This document shows, piece by piece, positions 1 to 7,712 of a DNA stretch of 32,952 nucleotides. Numbering within the stretch: position 1 is the stretch's first letter; each line of letters opens with the position of its first letter. The position numbers and the translations under genes were made by a program. Source of the DNA: Polyangiaceae bacterium (GTDB taxonomy: Bacteria > Myxococcota_A > Polyangia > Polyangiales > Polyangiaceae); NCBI GenBank assembly GCA_025937835.1, contig JAICQO010000075.1:1-32952 (forward strand), written 5' to 3'. Under the pieces are notes generated by a model. The model did not search any database, had not been told where the DNA came from, and saw only the letters and a program-made list of their open reading frames with translations.

Positions 1-1
1 C

Positions 2-676
2 TTACCGAAGAACCCGAAGGGCAAGCTGCCCGTGATCTTGGTGGTGCAAGAGATCTTCGGTCTGCACGAGCACATCCAGGACGTGTGCCGAAGGCTCGCG
101 AAGCAAGGCTACTACGCGATCGCCACCGAGCTCTTCTACCGCCAGGGTGACGTGTCGACGCTCAGCGAGATCAAAGCGATCCAGGCGATCGTGGCCAAGG
201 TGCCCGACTCCCAGGTGCGCTCGGACCTCGACGCGACGCTCGAGCTCGTGAAGAAAGACGCGCGCGCCGACACCGGCCGCGTCGGCATCACCGGCTTTTG
301 CTGGGGTGGCCGCACCAGCTGGCTGTACGCCGCGCACAATCCGGCGTTGAAGGCCGCGGTCGCCTGGTACGGCCGCCTCGAAGGCGATCGCAACGAGCTC
401 CGTCCCAAGTTTCCGATCGACCTGGTGGACGAGCTGAAAGCGGACGTGCTCGGGCTATACGGCGCGAAGGACCAGGGCATCCCCGTCGAGAGCGTCGACA
501 GGATGAAAGCCGCGCTGGCCGCCTCCAAGAACCCGCACGCCAAAGCCTCGCGCTTCCAGGTCTACGCGGACGCGGGGCACGCCTTCAACTCCGACTATCG
601 CCCGAGCTATCACGAAGCCTCCGCCAAAGACGGGTGGAAGCGCATGCTCGCTTGGTTCAAGCAGCACGGTGTGTGA
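2..676 (+). CDS. Dienelactone hydrolase family protein (5' end missing)
   Basis: Alpha/beta-hydrolase of the dienelactone hydrolase (carboxymethylenebutenolidase) family, which opens lactone rings in aromatic degradation or acts as a general esterase. The frame is open from base 2, so the gene begins outside the window and about 30 N-terminal residues are probably missing. The catalytic triad is visible: the Cys nucleophile in GFCWGG, Asp in YGAKDQGIP, and His in DAGHAF. The early QEIFGLHEHI segment matches the family's usual N-terminal core. The stop is TGA at 674-676, and a purine-rich dispersed repeat begins about 25 nt after it. The family call is firm; the substrate cannot be read from sequence, and no aromatic-pathway genes are adjacent. 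Confidence 0.93.
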   Translation, partial: LPKNPKGKLPVILVVQEIFGLHEHIQDVCRRLAKQGYYAIATELFYRQGDVSTLSEIKAIQAIVAKVPDSQVRSDLDATLELVKKDARADTGRVGITGFCWGGRTSWLYAAHNPALKAAVAWYGRLEGDRNELRPKFPIDLVDELKADVLGLYGAKDQGIPVESVDRMKAALAASKNPHAKASRFQVYADAGHAFNSDYRPSYHEASAKDGWKRMLAWFKQHGV

Positions 677-700
677 AGTCACAGCGCGGCGTGGTGCGGG

Positions 701-895
701 GATGCAACAAGAAGGTCGGAAGGGGGGAAGATCGGAAGGGTTTGTTTTTTGGGCCTCGTGTAGACCGCCTCGTCCCGCCAAGACCTGACAGTCCGGCAAG
801 AGGCTCCAGCTGTCGAGAAACCCAAACCAATCCCTCTCACACCGAACTTATCGTCCCCGTTCCCTTCCTCCCCTTCCTATCTTCCAACCCAAAAA
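701..895. repeat. Purine-rich dispersed repeat, copy A, with pyrimidine-rich right arm
   Basis: Gene-free stretch between two convergent genes. The left part carries GATGCAACAAGAAG at 701-714 and GAAGATCGGAAGGG at 727-740, followed by a T-rich run. The right part (about 855-890) is pyrimidine-rich and roughly the reverse complement of the left, so the whole forms a loose inverted repeat. The left arm recurs after the diguanylate cyclase gene at 32656-32710 and, in shorter form, after the HD gene at 24485-24525. In all three places it starts about 20-30 nt after a plus-strand stop codon. It could be a terminator-like structure or a small non-autonomous element. Confidence 0.6.
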
Positions 896-916
896 TTCTG
901 CGCTGGGCGTGATGAG

Positions 917-2026
917 TCAGTACGCGTTGCGGTTGGCGCGGCCCAGGACGGTGAGGAGCACGATTTTCAGGTCGAACCAGAGGCTGTAGCGGCGGATGTA
1001 TTCGAGGTCGTGAGCGACACGCTGGATCATCTTGTCGAGCGTGTCGGTTTCGCCGCGCCAGCCGTTGACCTGCGCCCAGCCGGTGATGCCCGGCTTGACC
1101 TTGTGACGCAGCATGTATTCGAGGATCTGCGTGCGGTAGTGCTGGTTGTGCGCGACGGCGTGCGGGCGCGGGCCGACCACGGACATGTCGCCGATCAGCA
1201 CGTTCAAGAATTGCGGCAGCTCGTCGAACGACGTCTTTCGCAGGAATTTGCCGAAGCGCGTGACGCGGTCGTCGTCCTTCGTGGCCTGACGAACGATCGG
1301 GCCGTCTTCAGTGACGCGCATCGTGCGGAACTTGAAGACCTGGATCTCGCGGCCGCCGCGGCCATAGCGTCGCTGGCGGAAGAACACCGGCCCCGGCGAG
1401 CTCAGCTTGACCCCGGCAGCGAGCGCCGCGAGCAGCGGCAGCCCGCAGGCCAGCACCGCCGCCGAGAACAACACGTCGAACCCGCGCTTGCCGAGGCCGT
1501 CGATGCCCTCGGCCGCGTGGACGCAAAGATCGGCGACGTCTTCGCGAGACAGCGACAACGACAACACGAGCGCGACCAGGTAGCGCTCCTCTTCGAGGTC
1601 GAAGGCGTTGTCCGCGTCGCACACCTGACGCACGAGCTCGACCACGTGACGGCGCTCGGGCGGCGGTAAACGCTGCAGCACGTCAGCCACCTTCGTGAGC
1701 TCGAATTGGTTGGGATCGAACGACTCGATCCGCTCGTCCAGCCAGGCGGGCAGCTCGTTCGTCGACAGCAGGCGCCCCATCAAGCGGCGGATCGCACGCA
1801 GCTCGCGCGGGCAGGCGTCTCCGTCCGCGTGGGCCGCCGCGAGCAGCGCATCGGCGAGCGCACGGACGTACTCCTCCTCGGCAGGCGGCGGCATCGAGCT
1901 GGGCCGGAGCGCCGTCAAGCGGTAGGCGCGCGGCCCCGAGGACGGCGGCGGAACCGTCATCGACTCGCGATACGGGGCCTCCGAAGCACGGGTCGTGTCC
2001 CAGAATTCGTTCGCGGGACCTGGCAT
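917..2026 (-). CDS. TerB-like domain fused to a monotopic phosphoglycosyltransferase (bacterial sugar transferase)
   Basis: The C-terminal half (about residues 178-369) is a bacterial sugar transferase of the WbaP/WecP type. This family moves a sugar-1-phosphate from a UDP-sugar to undecaprenyl phosphate at the inner membrane, the first step of surface polysaccharide synthesis. Visible motifs are KRGFDV with the re-entrant hydrophobic helix at 180-206, SPGPVFFRQ, KFRTM, the catalytic Asp-Glu pair in SFDELPQFLN (D268, E269), SVVGPRP and KPGITGWAQVNG. The N-terminal half (about 50-175) has no membrane segments. It resembles a TerB fold, with AAAHADGDACPRELRAIRR and later CDADNAFDLEEERYL as two acidic helix repeats. 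The usual four-helix N-terminal region of WbaP-like enzymes is absent. ATG at 2026 is chosen because TAGCCT lies 9 nt upstream; Met23 is an alternative. Confidence 0.88.
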   Translation of the reverse strand: MPGPANEFWDTTRASEAPYRESMTVPPPSSGPRAYRLTALRPSSMPPPAEEEYVRALADALLAAAHADGDACPRELRAIRRLMGRLLSTNELPAWLDERIESFDPNQFELTKVADVLQRLPPPERRHVVELVRQVCDADNAFDLEEERYLVALVLSLSLSREDVADLCVHAAEGIDGLGKRGFDVLFSAAVLACGLPLLAALAAGVKLSSPGPVFFRQRRYGRGGREIQVFKFRTMRVTEDGPIVRQATKDDDRVTRFGKFLRKTSFDELPQFLNVLIGDMSVVGPRPHAVAHNQHYRTQILEYMLRHKVKPGITGWAQVNGWRGETDTLDKMIQRVAHDLEYIRRYSLWFDLKIVLLTVLGRANRNAY

Positions 2027-2035
2027 GATCGTCCG

Positions 2036-2041
2036 AGGCTA
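2036..2041 (-). promoter_or_regulatory. -10-like TAGCCT before the sugar transferase
   Basis: TAGCCT lies 9 nt before the ATG, with TTGTGT 17 nt further upstream as a possible -35. If used, the transcript would start within a few bases of the ATG, so no ribosome-binding site is needed. The same arrangement recurs at several other genes here. Confidence 0.4.
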
Positions 2042-2215
2042 CACCCCTCGAAATGCGGACACAATCGCATCGCCGGCTCGGCTCTTGCGGGAGTGCAGCT
2101 TTGGTACTTTGGTTGCCCCGGCGCTTTGCCGCCGTGATCGCGATTGACGCGTGGAAGCGGTGTGTCACATTCGACCCGCCCAGCTTTCGGGGCCACGAAC
2201 TCGAGGAGCCCGCAA

Positions 2216-2278
2216 ATGACCGCCATTGCCAGTGTCGAGACCTGCGCTTCTTCCCTCGCGTTCGCGGCTCGGTCGTAG
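2216..2278 (+). CDS. Possible 20-residue leader peptide upstream of rsgA
   Basis: Within the 375-nt gap between the sugar transferase and rsgA there is a 20-codon ORF (ATG at 2216, TAG at 2276-2278). It follows a strong ribosome-binding sequence GAGGAG at 2203-2208 with 7 nt spacing, one of the best Shine-Dalgarno matches in the window. The peptide begins MTAIASVETCASS and matches no family I recognise. It ends about 120 nt before rsgA, so it could be a leader peptide or chance. The remainder of the gap shows nothing else that I can support. Confidence 0.25.
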   Translation: MTAIASVETCASSLAFAARS

Positions 2279-2401
2279 CCCGCCATCCCGGCACTCGGCT
2301 GCTCCGACACCCGCTCGAGCGCGTTCCGCTACGCGTTCTTTCCCTGAGTTCGATTCGAGCTCGGCTGGATCAGACTCCGCCGCGCTCACGGGTGTCACCC
2401 C

Positions 2402-3523
2402 ATGCAGTGTCTTCAGCCGATCGAGTCCGAGCCGAGCCTCTCGGACCTGGGCTTCGTTAGTTTTTTTGCAGAGCAAGCGCGCGCTTTCGCTGGTCTCGTT
2501 CCCGCGCGCGTCGTCAGCGTCGAACGAGGCGAGTTCATCCTCCACACCGGCACGGCGCGAAAGCGCGCGGTGTTGTCGGGCAAGCTGCTCGACTCGCTCT
2601 CCACGCCTCCTTGCGTGGGCGACTTCGTGCTCGCACTCGATACGTCGGAGGGCGCTCTCACGCGGATCGAGCACGTCCTCGAACGCACCAGTTTGTTTCA
2701 GCGCAAATCGGTCGACCCGAGCGGACGCCCTCAGTCGATCGCCGCCAACATCGATCTCGCGCTCGTGGTCTGTGCGCTGCCACCGGACGGAGCGGATCCC
2801 CATGCGTACCACCACGGCGTGAACCCCCGCCGCATCGAGCGCTACTTGCACGCGATCGCCGAAGCCCCGGCGCGCGCGCTGGTGCTGCTCAACAAGGCCG
2901 ATCTCTGCTCGGACGCGGAGCGCCGCGTGGCAGAGCTCGAGGCGGCGCTCGGAGGCGTGGAGGTGTGGCCGGTCAGCGCGGAGAGCGGGCTCGGGATCGA
3001 GCGGCTCGAAGCCGCGATCGCGGCCAGCGGCACCGCCGTGCTGGTTGGTTCATCGGGCGTCGGGAAATCGAGCCTCACCAATCGTTTGCTCGACCGCGCT
3101 GCGCAGCCCGTCGGGGACGTGCGCAGCGCGGACACGCGCGGGCGGCACACCACGACGCGCCGCGAGCTGTTCGTGTTGCCCCAGGGAGGCGTCCTGATCG
3201 ACACGCCCGGCATGCGCGAGTTCGGGCTCGTGGCCCACGAGGATGCGGCCCAGGGCGAGGCCGTTTTCTCGGAAATCGAAGCGCTGGCGCAGCACTGCCA
3301 CTTCCGCGATTGCCGCCACCGAGACGAGCCCGGCTGCGCGGTGCGTGCCTCCGTCGCTCGAGGCGAGATCAGCGAGGCCCGGCTCGAACACGTTCACAAG
3401 CTGGAAAAGGAATTGGCCTGGCAGCGTGCTCAGCAGGGCAGCGCGGAGCGCCGCGCCACGCGCAAGCGCAGCAAGGGGAGAGCTCGTTCGCCACGCGCTG
3501 GTGGAGACGACGACGATGGCTGA
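2402..3523 (+). CDS. rsgA: Ribosome small-subunit-dependent GTPase A
   Basis: RsgA is a circularly permuted GTPase that checks late 30S ribosome assembly. The motifs occur in the permuted order expected: NKAD (G4, residues 164-167) comes before the P-loop GSSGVGKS (216-223), TRGRHTTT (G2 region) and DTPG (G3, 267-270). An N-terminal OB-fold region precedes the GTPase, and the C-terminal zinc finger is visible as Cys299, Cys304, His306 and Cys312. The tail is basic and then acidic. ATG at 2402 lacks a good ribosome-binding site, so the true start is uncertain by a few codons. The 3' end overlaps the next gene by 8 nt, suggesting co-transcription. Confidence 0.95.
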   Translation: MQCLQPIESEPSLSDLGFVSFFAEQARAFAGLVPARVVSVERGEFILHTGTARKRAVLSGKLLDSLSTPPCVGDFVLALDTSEGALTRIEHVLERTSLFQRKSVDPSGRPQSIAANIDLALVVCALPPDGADPHAYHHGVNPRRIERYLHAIAEAPARALVLLNKADLCSDAERRVAELEAALGGVEVWPVSAESGLGIERLEAAIAASGTAVLVGSSGVGKSSLTNRLLDRAAQPVGDVRSADTRGRHTTTRRELFVLPQGGVLIDTPGMREFGLVAHEDAAQGEAVFSEIEALAQHCHFRDCRHRDEPGCAVRASVARGEISEARLEHVHKLEKELAWQRAQQGSAERRATRKRSKGRARSPRAGGDDDDG

Positions 3524-4013
3524 GCGCCGCCCGGGGACGAACAGTGCTAACCTGGCGAGCGTGGAATCGGTCGCCTTGCCCTTCGAGGGTGCCGGCTACA
3601 GGTCCCCCAAGGGGCGGCTCGGCGTCTGGACGCCGTCGCCCGCGCTGCTGGTCGTGCAGTTCTCGGGTCACGGCGACAAGTCGTTCGTGAGGCCGATCGT
3701 CGAGTCCTTCGAGCGCTTGGTCGCCGGCGGCGCGCCACTACAGGTGTTCTTCGACCTCGACGCGATGCCGACCTACGACTCCGAGCTCCGCACCGGCCTC
3801 ACGGGTCGCTTCTTCGACGATCGCGCGCGGATCGCCGCCTTTCACGTGCTCTCGACATCGAAGCTGACTTCCATGGGAGTGAGCGTCGCGAACCTCGCGC
3901 TCGGCGGCATCATCACCTCCCACACCGAGCGCGCGCCGTTCTCGATCGTGCTCGACGCAACGCTCGCCCGGCAACACGTTACGGGCTTTTCCAGCAAAAC
4001 CCTCTCTCTTTGA
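3516..4013 (+). CDS. Small conserved-looking protein of unknown function, coupled to rsgA
   Basis: The 165-residue product has no signal peptide or membrane segment. Alternating strands and helices (LLVVQFSG, PLQVFFDLDAMP, IAAFHVLS, ANLALGGI) recall a small alpha/beta fold such as STAS/SpoIIAA-like domains. That resemblance is loose and I do not recognise a specific family. ATG 3516 overlaps the rsgA stop (ATGGCTGA) and has GGAG about 9 nt upstream at 3503-3506. An alternative start is GTG 3561, which has the -10-like TAACCT 7 nt before it and would begin right at the conserved-looking core. Translational coupling with rsgA is likely if the first start is used. Confidence 0.75.
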   Translation: MAERRPGTNSANLASVESVALPFEGAGYRSPKGRLGVWTPSPALLVVQFSGHGDKSFVRPIVESFERLVAGGAPLQVFFDLDAMPTYDSELRTGLTGRFFDDRARIAAFHVLSTSKLTSMGVSVANLALGGIITSHTERAPFSIVLDATLARQHVTGFSSKTLSL

Positions 4014-4042
4014 TCTGAAGCGCCCAGCGGGGGAGAGATCAC

Positions 4043-4157
4043 CGCAAAGGCGCAAAGGAGCGCAAAGACTCGCAAGGTTTTTCGTTCGAGCGCTCTGTCC
4101 GTCTGAGCGAACCCACAAAAAATCTTTGCGTCTTGGCGTCTTTGCGTCTTTGCGTCA
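4043..4157. repeat. Inverted array of CGCAAAG-type heptamers
   Basis: Left arm 4043-4075 holds CGCAAAG or CGCAAGG four times at 8-10 nt spacing. Right arm 4123-4157 holds the complement, CTTTGCG-type units, also several times. The arms could pair into a long, slipping hairpin with a loop of about 45 nt. It lies between two convergent genes, where a bidirectional terminator would be expected. Similar CTTTGCG-rich intergenic repeats are, to my knowledge, found in several unrelated phyla. The role is inference. Confidence 0.7.
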
Positions 4158-4181
4158 GTCCCAGTCCCCCCGACGTGACCG

Positions 4182-6398
4182 TTACTCGCCGATCGCCGGG
4201 ACCTCGCCGGACGCGGCCATCGACAGGAAGCGGACGACGTCGGCGCGGGCTTCGGGGACGCTGAAGGCGACGAAATGGCCGTCGTCACCGGCGGTCGGCG
4301 CGTATTGACGGAAGCCGAGCGTGACTCCGCCGACGTTGCCCGCGAGCGGCGGAGCGACCGCGGTGAGACCGAGCGGGAGAAGCTCCGGAGTGACCTGCCT
4401 GAAGCCACCGGCCAGCACGTACACGTCGAGCGTGGGCGGCGGGCTGTAGCTATCTTCGAGCCCGTAGGTCTGGAAGGCGTGGCGCGGCGTGTGACCCTCG
4501 AGCGGCGCGAGCGCGACGTGGCGCGCGAAGTTCACGGGATCCGCCGGGTCAATCCACTGCTGCAGGAGCGACAGCACCGGATGGTACTCGGCGGGATACA
4601 CCTGATCGTCGAGCGCGACGTCGGTCAACAGAATCGGCAGCGTGTTGCGCAGGTTCACCGGCTTGGTCTTGGTGAGCAGCGCGCGTTGCAGGCTGCCGCC
4701 GTTCCCGGACAAGACCACGGCGCGGTAGTCGTCGGCGTAGGGCGCTGCCAGGCTGCCTTCGGTCGCGCCCTGCGAGTGCCCGAGAAATACGATCCGCTCC
4801 GGATCGATCTTCACCGGTTCGTCGCCCGCACCGTCGAGCGTGCGAGCGAAGCGCAAGAGCGAGAGTTGATCGGCCGCGCCTTGCAGCGGATTGCCGCGCG
4901 CAGCGCTCGGGTTCATGAAGTTGAAGAACAGCGTTTCGGGCTGCGCGACCGAGCTGCCGCGCCGCGGGCCGTGCGCGACCTGATCGATGCCGAGCACGGC
5001 GAACTTCACGGCGCTCGACGAAAACACGCCGGCGATGCTGGGCGAGACGTGGCTGCGGAACGAGCCACCGGTACCGTGCGCGGACACCACGAGCGGGAAG
5101 CCGGAATCGGGCGCGGTGCCGGTTGGAACCGTCAGCGCGAGGCAGACATCGACGAGCTCGGGCGGCTCGCTCACGTCGACCTGCCCGCCGTTTTCGGGGC
5201 GCTGGTAGGGGGGCTCGCCCCGCTGGAACACCGGTAGCGAGACCAGCGCATGGTACTCGTCGTATTCGGCCACCGCGGAGCCGCAAGCGCGAGCGCCGTC
5301 GTGCTGCGGGCAAGGGGACTCGACACCTTCGCTACACAGCACCCAATCGCCGCTCACGGTCGGAGCCGGCTGCGCCTCGACCGCCTCGGCGAGCTCGGTC
5401 ATGGGCCCCGTCAGCTCGCCGACCGTGAACACCGCCGCCGTCAGCACGTCGCTCGTGTCGAGCTGCTGGGCGCTCAGGTAGTCGCGCAGCGGGGCATAGG
5501 CAATGCGTGCCGCCGCGAGCACCTCATCCGCGGGCTCGGACTCGCCCAGCACCGCAGCGAACGGCGCGGCCGGCTCGAGCTCCGACCCATCTGCGGCGCG
5601 CACGGCGCTCGTCAGGAACACGGCGTAGGTGTGGCCCGACAAGAGTGGCTCGCCTGGCGGCAAGCGAACGCCCAACCAGTCGTCGCAGACGTAGCGCGTG
5701 CGCTCGTGTGAGAAGACGAAGGTCGCGTCGCGCTCTTCGCCGTACTCGTCCGCGCCGTCGGTCACGTCGACGTAGCGGAGCGAAGCGCCGGACTCGAGCG
5801 TGTCGGGATCCAGCGGCCCGGAGAAGCGGAAGAACGTCGTGGGATCGGAGCCCCAACCGCGATCGGCCTCGACCGCCGAGACGTAAAGCGCGACCGGATC
5901 GACGCCGAGCACACCGACACCCGGAGTCGGATAGCCGGACAGATCCAGCCCGTCGTCACTTCGACGGATGTCGTTCGGGAACGGCAGACGAAAGAAATCC
6001 CCGGTGTCTGCCTGCTCTGCGCCGGGCACTTCGAAATAGGGGCGCACCGCGCCGTTTGCCGCGGCGCAGCTCACTCCCGTCCACGGGCCGCTCTTGCCGC
6101 CGGCTCCGGCCTCGCCTCCTGGATCGGCCGTGGCTCCCGCGCCGCTCGCGCCGCCTTCGGGAGCGCCGCCGCCTTCACTGCCGCCTTCGGGAGCGCCGCC
6201 GCCCTGCGAGCCGCCCTGGGCTCGACCTCCGGTGGTGTTGCCGCCCGCGGGGGAACGGCCGCCGGTCGGGTCGGCGGAGCTGCCACCCGTGCCCGGGGAG
6301 CCGCTCGTGTCGCCGCCGTCGTCGTCGGAGCAGCCGAAGCTTGCCGCAAGCAGACCGACGCTCACTCCTAAACCAAAAACCGAGAACCGATGTCGCAT
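4182..6398 (-). CDS. VolA-like lipase/lysophospholipase lipoprotein
   Basis: Predicted outer-membrane-anchored serine hydrolase of 738 residues. A signal peptide ends in a lipobox (LAASFGC, Cys23), followed by a Gly/Ser-rich linker (about 24-105) containing a 30-bp direct repeat. The region LPFPNDIRRSDDGLDLSGYP (138-157) matches the opening motif of the bacterial virulence factor lipase N-terminal family. HGTGG (441-445) is a probable oxyanion hole and GHSQG (540-544, Ser542) the nucleophile elbow. A late DDGHFVAF probably supplies the catalytic His. The start is the ATG at 6398, which gives a clean signal peptide and has GGGAG 11 nt upstream; TTG 6440 would add 14 residues. It is divergent from two FadL genes, as for VolA/FadL in Vibrio. 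The lipid substrate is inferred. Confidence 0.82.
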   Translation of the reverse strand: MRHRFSVFGLGVSVGLLAASFGCSDDDGGDTSGSPGTGGSSADPTGGRSPAGGNTTGGRAQGGSQGGGAPEGGSEGGGAPEGGASGAGATADPGGEAGAGGKSGPWTGVSCAAANGAVRPYFEVPGAEQADTGDFFRLPFPNDIRRSDDGLDLSGYPTPGVGVLGVDPVALYVSAVEADRGWGSDPTTFFRFSGPLDPDTLESGASLRYVDVTDGADEYGEERDATFVFSHERTRYVCDDWLGVRLPPGEPLLSGHTYAVFLTSAVRAADGSELEPAAPFAAVLGESEPADEVLAAARIAYAPLRDYLSAQQLDTSDVLTAAVFTVGELTGPMTELAEAVEAQPAPTVSGDWVLCSEGVESPCPQHDGARACGSAVAEYDEYHALVSLPVFQRGEPPYQRPENGGQVDVSEPPELVDVCLALTVPTGTAPDSGFPLVVSAHGTGGSFRSHVSPSIAGVFSSSAVKFAVLGIDQVAHGPRRGSSVAQPETLFFNFMNPSAARGNPLQGAADQLSLLRFARTLDGAGDEPVKIDPERIVFLGHSQGATEGSLAAPYADDYRAVVLSGNGGSLQRALLTKTKPVNLRNTLPILLTDVALDDQVYPAEYHPVLSLLQQWIDPADPVNFARHVALAPLEGHTPRHAFQTYGLEDSYSPPPTLDVYVLAGGFRQVTPELLPLGLTAVAPPLAGNVGGVTLGFRQYAPTAGDDGHFVAFSVPEARADVVRFLSMAASGEVPAIGE
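6150..6209. repeat. 30-bp direct repeat in the lipase linker
   Basis: Two tandem near-identical 30-bp units at 6150-6179 and 6180-6209 encode the 10-residue Gly/Pro/Glu unit GGSxGGGAPE of the surface linker. Unit number could change by slippage without shifting the frame. Confidence 0.75.
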
Positions 6399-6442
6399 AC
6401 CGAAGCGAACTCCCAAAAACCCCGTTGGTAGAACGCGCAACG

Positions 6443-6454
6443 TAGCACTACTCT
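6443..6454 (+). promoter_or_regulatory. -10-like region before the first FadL gene
   Basis: TAGCACTACTCT contains TACTCT (6449-6454), 7 nt before the TTG start. No Shine-Dalgarno is evident, so a near-leaderless transcript is likely. The same 11-mer TAGCACTACTC precedes the TTG start of the TrpF-like gene on the other strand. Confidence 0.35.
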
Positions 6455-6461
6455 TTAGGCC

Positions 6462-7712
6462 TTGGCACGGATCACACTCGTCTTCGGCGTGCTCCTGCTG
6501 CTCACACAGAAGGCGCTCGCCACACCGTCAGCGCTGTTTTCTCTCGGCACCGAAAGCCAGGCTCTCGGCAAGACGGGCGTCGCCGGTGTCTCGGATTACG
6601 GCGCGATTGTGCTGAACCCGGCTGCGCTCGCGGTCACACCGGAGCGCACGTTGTGGCTCGGCTACGCCGCCGCGCGCTTCGCGCCCGACGTCGAGGGCTA
6701 CACGGGACCGCGTCCAGCACAGCCATCGTTCGCTGCAGGCGTATTCGGGCTGCGGCTCCCGCTCACGCCGAACCTGGTACCGCCCGGGTTGACGCTCGGG
6801 TTCTCGCTGACCTCGCCGCGCGACGTGATCGTGCGCGCGGACCTCCCTCTACCGGAAACACCGCAATTTCCGCTACTTTCCACGCGCGCGCACGCGCTCG
6901 ACCTGGCCCTGTCGCTCGGCGCGAGCGTGAGTGAGCGGCTGTATCTCGGCGTCGGTCTGCGCGGCCTCGCGGGCCTCGAGGGCGACGTCGAGGTAGCGAG
7001 CGATTCGTCAGCCGGGGGAGTGAACGACGAGCTCGGCCTGCGGCTCGCTCCGGTGGTCGGCGTGCTGTTTCGGATCCGGCCCGGCGACGACGTCGGTATC
7101 GTCTATCGCGCCGCGCTCGAGGCGCCGTTCGAGGTCGAGCTCCGCGACCCGGGCCTCCAGGGTCTCACGTTGCCGCCGCTGCACCTCGACGGGATCGCGC
7201 ACTACGATCCCGCAGAGCTCGGCATGGAGTGGGCGCACGAGCTCGGTCCCGTTCGCCTGGCGCTCGGGGTCGCCTTCCAGCGCTGGTCGGCCTTCGAGGG
7301 CTGGCTCGGCCAAACGGTCCAGTGCCCGCCCGACGCCGAAAGCTGCGCCGCGCTCCCGAAGGAGGACGTCGAGCTCACCGACACGGTCAGCCCGCGACTC
7401 GGCGTCTCCTACCCGTGGTCGTTGCCTGGAGTCGAGCTCGCGTTCCGAGCCGGCTACGCCTACGAGCCGAGCCCGCTGCCCGAGCAGGTGGGCACCGCGA
7501 ACCGCTGGGACAACGCGCGCAGCGTCTTCACGCTCGGCTACGGTGTACACCTCTTGAACGCGCCGCTCGGTTTCGCGTTCGCGTACCAGGCGCACATCCT
7601 CCATGAGCGCCGCCACAGCAAGCTCCACCCCGAGGAGTCACCCGAGCTCGCGGACGTCCGCGTCAGCGGGATGGCTCACTTCCTCGGCATCAGCACGGAG
7701 CTCGTGTATTGA
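6462..7712 (+). CDS. FadL/OMPP1-family outer-membrane transport protein 1
   Basis: Predicted 416-residue beta-barrel of the FadL/TodX type, which passes long-chain fatty acids or other hydrophobic compounds across the outer membrane. A signal peptide (about 1-20, ending ALA) is followed by the family's N-terminal segment ALFSLGTESQALGKTGVAGV and DYGAIVLNPAALA. Many amphipathic strands follow, including SPRLGVSYPW and FRAGYAYEPSPLPEQ, which are typical FadL C-terminal motifs. The chain ends in an aromatic residue (LVY), as outer-membrane barrels usually do. The start is TTG. The stop overlaps the TTG of the next, related gene by 4 nt (TTGA). It is divergent from the lipase lipoprotein, so the exported lipase could release the lipids it imports. 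Confidence 0.88.
   Translation: MARITLVFGVLLLLTQKALATPSALFSLGTESQALGKTGVAGVSDYGAIVLNPAALAVTPERTLWLGYAAARFAPDVEGYTGPRPAQPSFAAGVFGLRLPLTPNLVPPGLTLGFSLTSPRDVIVRADLPLPETPQFPLLSTRAHALDLALSLGASVSERLYLGVGLRGLAGLEGDVEVASDSSAGGVNDELGLRLAPVVGVLFRIRPGDDVGIVYRAALEAPFEVELRDPGLQGLTLPPLHLDGIAHYDPAELGMEWAHELGPVRLALGVAFQRWSAFEGWLGQTVQCPPDAESCAALPKEDVELTDTVSPRLGVSYPWSLPGVELAFRAGYAYEPSPLPEQVGTANRWDNARSVFTLGYGVHLLNAPLGFAFAYQAHILHERRHSKLHPEESPELADVRVSGMAHFLGISTELVY

Noticed and set aside
1010-1669. 219-codon plus-strand frame opposite the sugar transferase
   Set aside because: Shadow of the motif-rich sugar transferase; Arg/Asp-rich, no start signals.
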